Source: Cryobacterium glaciale (GTDB lineage: Bacteria; Actinomycetota; Actinomycetes; Actinomycetales; Microbacteriaceae). Taken from it: 64,000 nucleotides of DNA. Both the position numbers and the translations under genes were made by a program. The stretch is taken from assembly GCF_004402535.1 (NCBI RefSeq), contig NZ_SOEY01000002.1, forward strand, positions 86,883 to 150,882, given 5' to 3'. Of the stretch, positions 25,081 to 35,800 are shown piece after piece. The stretch's first letter is position 1. Each line of letters opens with the position of its first letter. The notes beneath the pieces were generated by a model, which made no database searches, had not been told where the DNA came from, and saw nothing but the letters and a program-made list of their open reading frames with translations.

Positions 25081-26040
25081 ATGCGCCATCGCTCACTGCT
25101 CACGGCCATCGCCACCGCGGCCTTTCTGTCACTGACGCTCGCGGGGTGCAGCGGCGACAAGACCGCCGCCAAACTCGATCCGGCCGAGAGCCCGCTTTCG
25201 AAGTACATGTCATCGATGTACGGGGACTACGACGAAGACTCGATGACGGCCCAGCAGAACGAACAGGAAGAGCTGGTCGCCACCTGCATGGCCGACGAGG
25301 GATTCGACTATGTTCCGGTCGACAACTCGCAGTACAGCGGCATGATGAGCGATGACAGCGAAGAGTACGGCACCGAGAAATGGGTATCTGAAAACGGCTA
25401 CGGCATGAGCCAGTCCCCGGAGCAGCTCGCGGAACAGCAGGAGCAGAGCGAAGCGTACGTCGACCCCAACCAGGACTACGTAATGAGCCTCTCTGAGAGT
25501 GAGCAGACGGCCTACTACGAGGTGCTCTACGGCGTTCAGCCCACCGAAGAGGAGATGGGCGAAGACGGCTCATACGAATACAACTGGGAGACCTCGGGCT
25601 GCCAGGGCTTCGCCAGTCATGAAATCAATGGCGACCAGCCGTCGCAGGAAGATCACGCGGCGCTGTACGACGCGATGAGCGCCATGTACGAGGAAGCCCA
25701 ATCGTCCCCCACCCTCGTCGCCCTCGACGCCGAATGGGCGACCTGCATGGCCGACGCCGGGTATGCGACCTTCCTCAAGAAGGCCGATGCCCAGGAGTCG
25801 ATCTCCAACGAACAGAACGCAATCTACGAAAGCGGGGCGGAAACCGGTCCCGACGAGCAGGCCCTCGCTGACCTGCGCGAGAAAGAACTCGCCGTGGCCA
25901 TGGCTGACTTCACCTGCGCCGAAGACCTCGACTACACCGCAGCCTCGATGAAGGTGCAGTTCGACCTGGAAGAGCAGTTCATCACCGACCACAAGTCCGA
26001 GCTCGACGCGCTCATCGCAGACTCCGAGCAAGGCAAGTAG
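25081..26040 (+). CDS. Secreted lipoprotein of unknown function, first gene of an efflux-type operon
   Basis: A 319-residue lipoprotein. The lipobox LTLAGC places the lipidated Cys at about residue 24. The mature protein is very acidic and rich in Glu, Asp, Tyr and Met, with repeated CMAD segments (ATCMADEGFDY near 76; ATCMADAGYATF near 225) that look like a duplicated motif. I do not recognise a domain of known activity. ATG 25081 is chosen because AAAGGGGACC sits just in front and the signal peptide begins there. The stop abuts the GTG of the next gene, so it probably works with the membrane-fusion protein and MacB-like ABC transporter. Confidence 0.75.
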   Translation: MRHRSLLTAIATAAFLSLTLAGCSGDKTAAKLDPAESPLSKYMSSMYGDYDEDSMTAQQNEQEELVATCMADEGFDYVPVDNSQYSGMMSDDSEEYGTEKWVSENGYGMSQSPEQLAEQQEQSEAYVDPNQDYVMSLSESEQTAYYEVLYGVQPTEEEMGEDGSYEYNWETSGCQGFASHEINGDQPSQEDHAALYDAMSAMYEEAQSSPTLVALDAEWATCMADAGYATFLKKADAQESISNEQNAIYESGAETGPDEQALADLREKELAVAMADFTCAEDLDYTAASMKVQFDLEEQFITDHKSELDALIADSEQGK

Positions 26041-27639
26041 GTGTCGCCCCGGTTCGGCCGACGAACGAGCGAGCTCGACGCCACCGAGGTGATCGACGCC
26101 ATCGATGCCGACGCCATCGATGCCGCCCCCGTCACCCACTCGCGCAGCCAGGGCTGGCGCCGCCTGTTCGTCGGCAACCGGGTGATCTGGGTGATGGCCA
26201 CCGTCGCCATCGTGGCCCTCGTGGCCGGCCTCGGGCTCGGTCAGCTGATCGTCTCCCCCGGGCAGGCCGCAGCGGATGCCAACGCTCCCGCCGCCGGCCT
26301 CATCACCGTTCCCATAGAAAACCGCACGCTCGCCAACGACGTCACCATGCGCGGCGATGCGACCTACGCCGACTCGGTGGAGGTGTCGATTGAAACCGGC
26401 GAACTCGCCGGCGCCCCCATCATCACCGGGCAGGTCCCCGAGGTCGCCGCCATCTTCGACACCGCCTCCATCGCGCTAGAGGTCACCGGCCGCCCGGTCA
26501 TCGTGCTGCCCGGCGATCTGCCGGTCTACCGCACCCTGCGCGTCGGAGTCTCCGGCCCAGACGTGCTGCAGTTCAAGCAAGGCCTGAACGCGGCCGGCAT
26601 CGACCCCGGTGCGCTCGACTCCGACGTGTTCGACGCGCAGACCGCGAGCGCGGTCACAGCGCTCTACGCCAAGGTCGGCTACCCGGCCCCCACCGGCGGC
26701 GCCGACGTCGCAGACGCCGTGAGCGGCGCCGAAGCCGGCGTCACGAGCGCGCAGGCATCCGTTGACAGCGCCACCGGCGCGCTTTCCGTCGTGCAGGGCG
26801 CCGCGTCGAACGTCGACGTCGTCGAGCAGGGCAACCTCGTGCGCAGCGCCCAGCGCGCGCTCGCCCTGGCCCAAATCGACGGCACCCCGAACGAGATAGC
26901 GGATGCCGACGAAGCCGTCACCCTCGCTGTGGCCCGCCAGACCCAGGCTCTGGCGCCGCGCGATGCGAGCGCCGAGAAGGCCGCCGTCACGGCGGCCAGG
27001 GCTGAGCTGACCCGCGCCGGCGAAACCCTGAGCGACGCCCGCGACGGCGCGCTCGCCTACCTGCCGGCCGGTGAGGTGCTCTACCTGCCTGACCTGCCGC
27101 GCCGGGTCGACGAGATTAGCGTGAAACGCGGATCCAGCATCACCGGACCGGTCATGCGGGTCTCCGGTGCGACCCTCGTCATCTCCGGCTCGGCGACCGC
27201 GAGCGATGCCGCCCTGCTCGAAGTCGGCGCCCCGGCCATACTCGCCATGCCCGACGGCGACCAGACCGCCACGATCTCCTCGATTCTCCCCGCCGAACCG
27301 GCCAGCGGTGCAGCAGCGGGTAGTGCAGCAGCGAGCGGCCGCTTCACCGTATTGTTCGCCCCCGACGCGCTCACCGACGAACAGATCCAGGCCGTGCAGG
27401 GCAGCAACGTGCGCGTGCGCATCCCGGTCAGCTCGACCGATGGCGAGGTGCTCGCCGTTCCGCTCGCGGCGCTCACGGCCGGGCCCGGTGGCGAATCCCG
27501 GGTCGAGTTCGACCCAGGCGACGGCGCCGAAACCGTGCTGGTCGAGGTCACGACCGGGCTCGCCGCCGAGGGCTTCGTTGAGATCACCGCGGTCGACGGC
27601 TCGCTGGGCGTCGGCGACCTCGTCGTGGTGGGCCGGTGA
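26041..27639 (+). CDS. Membrane-fusion/adaptor protein with peptidoglycan-binding-like domain
   Basis: A 532-residue membrane-anchored adaptor beginning with GTG directly after the lipoprotein stop. A cytoplasmic N-tail is followed by one membrane segment (residues ~57-78: VIWVMATVAIVALVAGLGLG). Near residue 163-215 a PG_binding_1-like repeat appears (VSGPDVLQFKQGLNAAGIDPG ... FDAQTASAVTALYAKVGYPAP). A long Ala-rich helical hairpin (about 220-340) and C-terminal beta domains match HlyD/MacA-type fusion proteins in Gram-positive bacteria. With the following ABC ATPase and permease it would form a MacAB-like exporter for a peptide, lipid or cell-envelope molecule. Confidence 0.8.
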   Translation: MSPRFGRRTSELDATEVIDAIDADAIDAAPVTHSRSQGWRRLFVGNRVIWVMATVAIVALVAGLGLGQLIVSPGQAAADANAPAAGLITVPIENRTLANDVTMRGDATYADSVEVSIETGELAGAPIITGQVPEVAAIFDTASIALEVTGRPVIVLPGDLPVYRTLRVGVSGPDVLQFKQGLNAAGIDPGALDSDVFDAQTASAVTALYAKVGYPAPTGGADVADAVSGAEAGVTSAQASVDSATGALSVVQGAASNVDVVEQGNLVRSAQRALALAQIDGTPNEIADADEAVTLAVARQTQALAPRDASAEKAAVTAARAELTRAGETLSDARDGALAYLPAGEVLYLPDLPRRVDEISVKRGSSITGPVMRVSGATLVISGSATASDAALLEVGAPAILAMPDGDQTATISSILPAEPASGAAAGSAAASGRFTVLFAPDALTDEQIQAVQGSNVRVRIPVSSTDGEVLAVPLAALTAGPGGESRVEFDPGDGAETVLVEVTTGLAAEGFVEITAVDGSLGVGDLVVVGR

Positions 27640-27649
27640 TGGGCCGGTG

Positions 27650-28327
27650 ATGACAGCCCCGGTCGTCGAACTGGTCAACGTCACGCGGTCGTTTCCCGGC
27701 CCGCCCGAGGTGCAGGCGCTCAAATCGGTCAATCTTCGGGTCGAACGCGGCGACTACCTGTCGATCGTCGGCCCGAGCGGATCGGGCAAGTCGACGATGC
27801 TCAACCTGCTCGGCCTGCTCGACCGGCCGAGCGTCGGCGAGTACCACCTTGACGGCCGCGACACCAGCCTGCTCGATGAGAAGCAGCGTGCCATCGTGCG
27901 CGGCGGCACCATCGGCTTTGTCTTCCAGGCCTTCCACCTGCTGCCGCACCGCACCGTGCTCGACAATGTGCTGCTCGCCACCCTGTACAGCGGCGTGCCG
28001 CGCGCCGAACGGGAGGACCGCGCCCGCGCCGCCCTCGACCGCGTGAAACTCAATCACCGCCTCGATTTTCTGCCCGGCACCCTCTCCGGCGGCGAACGTC
28101 AACGCGTGGCCGTGGCCCGCGCCGTCGTCGCCTCGCCCGAGCTTCTGCTCGCCGACGAACCCACCGGCAACCTCGACGAAGCCACCGGCGGCGAGGTCAT
28201 GGACCTCTTCGAAGAACTGCACGCCGACGGCCTCACCCTCATCGTGATCACCCACGACCAGGTCGTGAGCGACCGGGCCGAGCGCCGCGTGCGCATCACC
28301 GACGGCCGCCTGAGCGAGCTGTCGTGA
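27650..28327 (+). CDS. ABC transporter ATP-binding protein (MacB/LolD-like)
   Basis: A 225-residue ABC ATPase. Walker A GPSGSGKSTML is near residue 42, the Q-loop GFVFQAFHLLPHRT near 88, signature LSGGERQRVAVARA near 145, Walker B LLLADEPTGNLDE near 165 and the H-loop ITHD near 200. The sequence is typical of the LolD/MacB/FtsE group, which power substrate release or extrusion instead of transport across the membrane. ATG 27650 is used; the fusion-protein stop lies 10 bp upstream, in a small direct repeat (GGGCCGGTGATG). The stop overlaps the permease start (GTGA). Confidence 0.92.
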   Translation: MTAPVVELVNVTRSFPGPPEVQALKSVNLRVERGDYLSIVGPSGSGKSTMLNLLGLLDRPSVGEYHLDGRDTSLLDEKQRAIVRGGTIGFVFQAFHLLPHRTVLDNVLLATLYSGVPRAEREDRARAALDRVKLNHRLDFLPGTLSGGERQRVAVARAVVASPELLLADEPTGNLDEATGGEVMDLFEELHADGLTLIVITHDQVVSDRAERRVRITDGRLSELS

Positions 28328-29652
28328 ACGTCTCCTTCAAACGGATGCTCCGCCGCCGTTCCCGCGCCGCCCCTGGTGCTGAGTCGGCGGCATCCGCTGA
28401 ACTGACCGCCAGCATCGTGCCGGTCATTCGCCGCGCCGACCGGTTCTCGGTGCAGGACCTGCTGGTCGAGGCGAGTCACGGCGTCGGCGCCCGCCCCAGC
28501 CGGCTCGTCATGACGACCCTCGGCACCGTGCTCGGCATCGCCTCGCTCGTGGTCACGATCGGGTTCGCGCAGACCGCCGCCGGACAGATCTCCAACCAGT
28601 TCGACGCCGTCTCGGCCACTCAGATTCTGATCGAACCGGCCGAGGTCCGCAACTCGAGCGGCAATGAGCAGGCCACCGGCCGGCTGCCGTGGGATGCCCC
28701 GGAGCGGGTCGATCGCCTCGCCGGCGTGGAACGCGCGGGCCTCCTGGCCGATGTCGATGTGGACGGCCAGCTGATCACATCCGTTCCCGTCAACGACCCG
28801 TCGGCCGCGCAGACCCTGAGCCCGGCCGTCATCGCCACCTCGCCGGGCCTGCTCGCCGCGGTGCGCGGGCAGGTCGTCACCGGACGCTACTTCGACGCCG
28901 GCCACGACGAGCGCGGAGACCGGGTGGTCGTGCTCGGCTCCCGAGCCGCTGAAGTGCTCGGCATCAACCGCGTCGATTCGCAGCCGTCGATCTTCATCGG
29001 CGAAGTTCCGTACACGGTCGTCGGCATCATCGACGGCGTCGAACGCCGCGCCAACCTGCTCGACGCGGTCATTCTGCCGCTGAACACCGCGCGCGCCGAT
29101 TTCGCACTGGCCGCTCCGGCCGAGCTGCACGTGCAGATCGATGTCGGCGCCGGCGCGCTCGTGGCCCGGCAGGCACCGATCGCGCTGGACCCGAACGCAC
29201 CCGAGAACTTCACGGTGCAGGCGCCCGCCGCCGCGTCATCACTGCAAGACAACATTCAGGCCGACATCAACATCGTCTTTCTCACCCTCGGCATTCTCGC
29301 GCTGCTCGCCGGCGGGCTCGGCATCGCCAACGTCACGCTGCTCTCGGTGATGGAACGGGTCGGCGAGATCGGCCTGCGCCGGGCGCTCGGCGCTACCAAG
29401 CGCGACATCGCCCGGCAGTTCATCGTGGAGTCGGCCGTGATCGGGCTGCTCGGCGGCCTGATCGGGTCGGCACTCGGGGTGTTCGCGGTCGTCGTCGTCT
29501 CGCTGCTGCAGGGCTGGACGCCCATTCTCGACCCCTTCGTCGCGATCGGCGCCGCCCTGCTCGGAACCATCGTCGGCCTCGCCGCCGGCGCCTATCCCGC
29601 GGTGCGCGCCTCCAACATCGAGCCGATCACCGCTCTTCGCGGCGGCATCTGA
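28324..29652 (+). CDS. MacB/FtsX-type ABC permease
   Basis: A 442-residue permease with an N-terminal membrane segment (residues ~60-85), a large extracytoplasmic MacB core, and the C-terminal FtsX domain with three membrane helices (about 315-340, 375-400 and 405-430). The sequences SVMERVGEIGLRRALGATKRDIARQFIVESAVIG and RASNIEPITALRGG at the end are classic for MacB permeases. It completes a tripartite-like exporter with the fusion protein, ATPase and lipoprotein upstream. The likely cargo is unknown. Confidence 0.9.
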   Translation: MNVSFKRMLRRRSRAAPGAESAASAELTASIVPVIRRADRFSVQDLLVEASHGVGARPSRLVMTTLGTVLGIASLVVTIGFAQTAAGQISNQFDAVSATQILIEPAEVRNSSGNEQATGRLPWDAPERVDRLAGVERAGLLADVDVDGQLITSVPVNDPSAAQTLSPAVIATSPGLLAAVRGQVVTGRYFDAGHDERGDRVVVLGSRAAEVLGINRVDSQPSIFIGEVPYTVVGIIDGVERRANLLDAVILPLNTARADFALAAPAELHVQIDVGAGALVARQAPIALDPNAPENFTVQAPAAASSLQDNIQADINIVFLTLGILALLAGGLGIANVTLLSVMERVGEIGLRRALGATKRDIARQFIVESAVIGLLGGLIGSALGVFAVVVVSLLQGWTPILDPFVAIGAALLGTIVGLAAGAYPAVRASNIEPITALRGGI

Positions 29653-29794
29653 GGGGCGCTCCGGTCGCCGCGGCCACTTCGCGCCACGCGCAGTGTCAAG
29701 ACTCTCGCCGTACCGATACGGATGATCCGTCAACTCGGGGCGCCTCCGACAACGCCCAGGCGGGCATTCACTCCCAACCGACGGCCGGCAAACG

Positions 29795-29826
29795 GATGCT
29801 GCGGCGCCGGTCGGCACCGCAGCATC
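29795..29826 (-). terminator. Hairpin shared by convergent transcripts
   Basis: GATGCTGCGG...CCGCAGCATC, extended to a 14-bp stem with one C-A mismatch on the plus strand. On the minus-strand RNA that pair becomes a U-G wobble, so the hairpin is more stable for the giant surface-protein transcript ending at 29845. Confidence 0.7.
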
Positions 29827-29844
29827 TGTTCTGGCCGGTTCGGC

Positions 29845-32800
29845 CTACGCGGTGCGCTCGTCGTCCTCGCGGCGGCGGCGGGCGATGAGGAACCAGACCA
29901 GGCCGCCGACCAGCGCCACGATCAGCCCGGCCAGAATGATCCACCAGGTGGAGTCCAGCCCGGCCGGAGCATCCACCGCGGTGTCAGCCGGGGGCGCAGC
30001 TTCGACGACGCTGTCGTCGGTGACGGTGAGTTTGATGGAATAGCTCGCCTCCTCACCAGTCGCGCTCAAACCGGTCACCACCAGGGTGTGCTGCCCGGCC
30101 CGAATCTGCTCCGGCAGGGTGAAATCACCCGACATGGTGTTGCCGGCCGCGACGACACCCTCACCCAGGAACGTCGGCGTCGAGAACACCCACGCCTCCA
30201 CCACACTGCCTTCCCGGAACCCGGTCACACCGACCGTCACCTCACCGAGTACCGGCACCGTCAGGTCGACCGTCGCGTCCTCCGGCAGCGTCGATCCCGC
30301 CGGAGTGACCGACACCGTCGTGTCATTGACACCGGCGAAGATGCGCGTGGACCCGTCCTGAGTCACGTCATACTCAATCGCGACACCGTCCATCGTCACA
30401 GCACCCACACCGGACCCGACCGACGGAGGCACGCGAGTCTCGCTAGTCTCCGCCAGCTCCGCGGCAGAGGCAGCCGCAGCATCCGCCGCCAGCTGCTCCG
30501 CCGCTGCTGCTGCGGCTGCGGCTGCGGCGGCTACGGCTGCGCGGGTGGTGGCGTTCGTCGTCGGCACCCGAACCGAGCTGCCCGGCACCACCACAGGCGT
30601 CGGAACAACTACGGCCAGGGAGGCCGTGCCGGAGACCGTGCTGTGAGCGCGCAGATCACCGGCGCGCAGGACCGTCACGGTCACATCGCTGGTACCACCC
30701 GCCGCAAGGCCCGTCACCGTGATCCTGGCACCGGACTGCACGGCCGTGCCCGCAGATGCCGCCAGCGTGTAACCACGACGAGCGTCATAATTCGCGATCG
30801 TCACCGTGAACCCATCCGCCGTGCGCGTCACCGCCGAGAACTCCGCCGCAGTCCCCGTCCGCAGCGCGCTTCCCACCAGACCCGCAACCGTTGACGTGTA
30901 ACCGAAACGATCAGCCTGCACCATCACCAGGGCCTGGCCCCCCACGTCCAGACCAGTCACAGTGATCACACCATCAACCCGCTCAACCGATCCGCTCGCA
31001 CTCGTCACCGAATAGGCATAGTCCGCGCTGAAATTCGTGATTGTTACCGTGAACCCGCCCGCCGTCGACACCGCGTCGGAGAGCACCGGGGCGACCCCAG
31101 CCAGCAAGGCACTACCGATTGCGACGAACTGCGTCGTGGTGTATCCGGTTCGGATAGCCTCCACGATGACGCTCGCCGACTGTCCGTCCGCCAGACCCGT
31201 TATCGTCACCGTTGATCCGGTGCGCGAAGCACTACCGACCGAAGAATCCACCGTGTAGTCCACGGATTCATTGAAGTTGGCGATATCGAAGGAGAATCCC
31301 GACCTCACCGAGCGTATCGACGAGACCGTCGGAGGCGTGCCGGCGAGCAGTGCTGCGCCGGACGCCGTGGCACTGGTCGAGGTGAATCCCGTGCGAGTCG
31401 CGACGACGGTCACCACAGCGGTGGCGCCGTCAGCCAGCCCGGTCACCGAAAGTGTGCCGCCGCTCAGCGACACCAGACCGGCCGTTGAGCTAGCCCCATA
31501 GGTGTAGAGGCCACTGAGGTTGGTGATGCTCAACGTGAAACCGTCAGCCGCGGCAACAGCACCGCTGAGCATTGGAACAACACCCGCCGACAGCGCCTGA
31601 CCGGTCACCGATCCGGTGCCACTCGCGTACCCGCCGCGGGTCGTCGTGACCGTGAGGGCTTGGCTTGTGCCCGCAGTGAGGCCAATGACGGTGATTGTGG
31701 AATCGGTGCGACTCGTCATCCCCTGCGAAGCCACGACAGATACAAACGTGTAGTTCGGGTCCCAGTTGGTGATGTCCACCGTGAAGCCGTCCGCCGTGCG
31801 CACCGGCGTACCGAAGGTCGGGGTCAGCCCCGCGAGCAGCGCCGTTCCACTCGTGGCGGCCGACGTCGGCGTAAATCCAGTCCGGGTCGCGTTGACGGTG
31901 AGGGCCGCTGAGGCTCCCGCCGCCAGTGCGCTAACCGTGATGTTCGCCCCACTGCGCGTGAACGAAGCACCGTTCGTGGCCGACAACGCATACGTGACCG
32001 CGGCGTCATAGTTCGTCAGCGTCACGGTAAAGCCGTCGGCCGTGGCCACCGGAGCACCAAGGGTCGGCACCGTTCCCGGTGCGATCGGCGTCAACAGCAG
32101 CGGACTCCACGGGCCGGTGCCCGACCCGTTCACCGCACTGATCCCAAAATCATACGCCGTGCCGTTGGTCAGCCCGGTTACCGTCGTCGTGGTGCCCGTG
32201 GACACCCCGTCGCTGAAATCGTTCCACGCATTGCTGCCGGCGACGGCGTAACGGATTTTGTAGTCCGAGATCGCGCTACTGCCCGCCGTTCCCGCAGCCC
32301 AGGTCAGTACGGCGTTCGTGTTGCCCGCCGTTCCCGAGACCGAAGTGAGCACACCGGGGGCACCCGGTGTTACCGCCACGCGTGGGCTGGACCGAGTACT
32401 CGTCCCTACCGCGTTCGCCGCTTCCACCGTGATGTACTGCGTGCCGGAGAAACCGGTCAACGTGCACGTCAACGCGCCCGTCGTCGAGCACTTACTGCCC
32501 TGGACACCCTGACTCGCAGCCGACCACGCGATCACCGAATAACTCGTCACCGGAGACCCGTTCGCGGGCGTCGCCGGCCACGAGATGACCGCACCGTTCG
32601 TGGTCGGCACCGCGACGATCGTCGCGGAGTCCGGCGTCGTCGGCACCGAAGCGGGTGTGCCGTTCACCGCGGCCGATGCCGCGCCGATTCCCGCAGCGCT
32701 TTTCGCGCGCAGCGCGACCGCGTAGGTCGTGCCGTTTACCAGCCCCGAGATTACGATCGGGGAGGTCGTGGCTGTCACCGGCACCCACGCGCCACCATCA

Positions 32801-35800
32801 AGCTGATAGTCGTACCCCGTGATCGCCCGGGTTCCGGCCGACCCGGCCGTGAATGCAACCCGCAGAAATGTGTTCTGAGCGGTGATGGTCGAAATGGTCG
32901 GTGCAAACGGTTTCGCCAACGGCGTCACACTCACCCGCGGCGCCGACGCCGCCCCCGCACCCGCACCGTTCACCGCGGCAACCGACACGAACACCGTCGT
33001 ACCATTCGTCAACCCGGTCAGCGTCGCGGTCAGATCCGTCGTCACCACGGTCGAGACCGGCGTCGTACTTTCCGACCCCGCCCACACCGACACCGCATAC
33101 CCGGTCACAGCCGAACCGCCATCAAACTGCGGCGCCACCCACGACACCGTCGCGGATCCGGCACCGACAACCGCCGTCATCCCGGTCGGAGCATCTGGAG
33201 CGGTGCGCGGGGTCACGACCACGGCAGTTGATGCCGAGCCAAAGCCGGCGTTGTTACTCGTGCGCAGCTGCACCGAATACGCCTGACCATTGGTCAAACC
33301 GTTCACCAGAAACGGACTCGCCAACGTCGCCGGGTCGATCCATGCGCCGCCATCAAGCCGGTACTGCACCATCGTCACCGGCGATCCGCCGTCATCCGCT
33401 ACCGTGAAACCGAACGTCGCCGACCCATTGCCCGCCGACGCGGTGACCACGGCCACGCCGGGCGGCGTCATCGGCGGCACCGACCGCACCACCGAGCCCG
33501 ACCCCGCGCCCACACCATTCACCGCACGCAACTGCACCGGATAAGCCACGCCGTTCACCAACCGGGTCGCACCGTCGCTGGAAAGGACCGTGATCACCAG
33601 CGGGCTGCCCGTGGAACCCGACGTGCGCGCACGCCAGGAGAGGCCACCATCCGTCGAATACTCAAACCCGGTCAGGGCGCTACCGCCCGCATTGCCGGCG
33701 GTGAAACCAATCGACAAGGTGCGGTCCGACCGCGTGATCGTGCCCAGCGTCGGCGCCGAGGCCACCGTCGCCGGAACCGCGGTCAACGCCGCCGAAGCTG
33801 CGCCGTCACCCATGGCATTGATTCCCCGCACCGCAACGGAGTAGTTCGTGCCGTTACTCAGCGAACCGATGGTGAACGACGATGACAGCGAACCCGTGTT
33901 CGCCCACGCCCCACCGTCCAACTGGTATTCAAACCGAGAGATCGCCGATCCACCATTCGACGCCATGAGAAAGGCCACCTGCACGGCCGCATTGCTTCCC
34001 GTTACCGACACCAGGCTCGGCGCCGACGGCACCGTCCGCGCCATACCCTCCGCCAGAGCGGATGCTGCGCCCACGCCGACCGCGGTCACCGCCCGCAACT
34101 CCACACCATACGTCTGCCCATTCGTCAACGCCGCTGAAGCATCCGAGGACAACGTCGAAATCTGTAGCGGACTTCCCGTGCTGCCACCGTCGCTACGTGC
34201 ACGCCAGGTCGCACCAGCATCCGTTGAATACTCATACCCGGTGATCAAAGCGCCTCCGTCGTCAGACGGCGCCGTGAACGACGCACTCAGCCGCTGATCC
34301 GACCCTGCGACCGTATTGCCCACGATCGTCGGCGCAGCCGCAATCGTCGCCGGTGTCACCATCATCGCTGCCGAACCGGCGCTCGTTCCGATCGCATTGA
34401 CCAGCCGCACAGTCACCGCATACTCGGTACCGTTCGTCAGCCCCGACAGCAGCAGCGGGCTCGAAATCGTGCCAGCGTTCGTCCAGGTCCCGCCCGAACC
34501 GGTCTGGTACTCCACCCCCGTGATCGCAGAACCACCCTCCGCCCCCGCCACGTACGACACCGTCGCGCTGCGGTCACCGCGCACGACCGCCGAAATCGTC
34601 GGTGCGGCTGGCGCCGACAGGGTGGTCACGGACGCCGGCAACGACACCGCGCCCCCGCCCACGCCGTTGACCGCCCGCACCGAGATCGAATACAACGTGC
34701 CCGCACTCAGCCCCGACACCAGCAACGGACTCGCCGTCATCCCCGCCGACACCCACGAGCCCGAATCCACCCGATATTCATAATCCGTCACCGGCCCAGA
34801 ACTGAACCCCGCAGTGAACGACACCGACACCGCGGTGCCACTCGTGGCCTGCACCGCGGAAATCGTCGGCGCCCCCGGCACCGTTGACGGAGTCCCCGAC
34901 ACAGCATTCGACGCCGCGCCCGCCCCAATCGCATTTACCGCACGCAATCGCACCGAGTACCCCGTGTCATTCGACAGGCCGGCCACAAGAACCGGCGACA
35001 CCACACCGCTCACCGGCGCCCAGACGCCGCTGTCCACGCTCACCTCATACGCTGTAACCGGGCTGTCCGACGCAGCCGCCGTGAACGCCACCGACAGGGC
35101 AGAGTCCCCCGAGACCATCCCCGTCAGGACCGGCGCGCCCGGAACATCACTCGGCGTCACCGCCGCCGACACCACAGACACCGACCCCGCACCATACTCA
35201 TTCACCGCCGAAACCCGAAAAATATACGCAACACCATTCGTCAACCCCGAGACGGTCGTCGACAACGCCGTCGACACACCATCCGCAAAGGTCGACCACG
35301 TCGACGGCGCACTCACCCGGGCATACTCCACCACATAATCCGCCACCACCGCGCCTCCGGCAGACCCCGCCGCCCACGCCAGGTCGACCGCAGCTTTCCC
35401 GGCCACACCGGCCACAGCGGTGGGAACCCCAGGTATACCCGTTGAGTAGGTGATCGTGAGCGCGCCATTGGCACTGTTCCCGCTGAAGAACTCATAGGTC
35501 GCCGTCACACCACTGAGCGACGCCGTGCTGCTCGTGCCCGGGAACCCGCCGTAGCCGAAGTACTCCGTCGAGGACCCCGCACCGAATTCCACGTTGCCGC
35601 GCATTCCACCGGAGACTCCACCGCCACCGCCACCCGACGCGCCACCATCACAGCGGATGCCGGCGGTACAGATGCTCTCCGTGTTCAACCCCGGCTGGCC
35701 GTTGGTGCTCGTCGTATCGGTGCGCGCCGTCGGGGCGGCCTCCGCCTGACGACCCAGAGTGGGCGCAAACTGGCCGCTGCCACCACCACCACCAGCACCA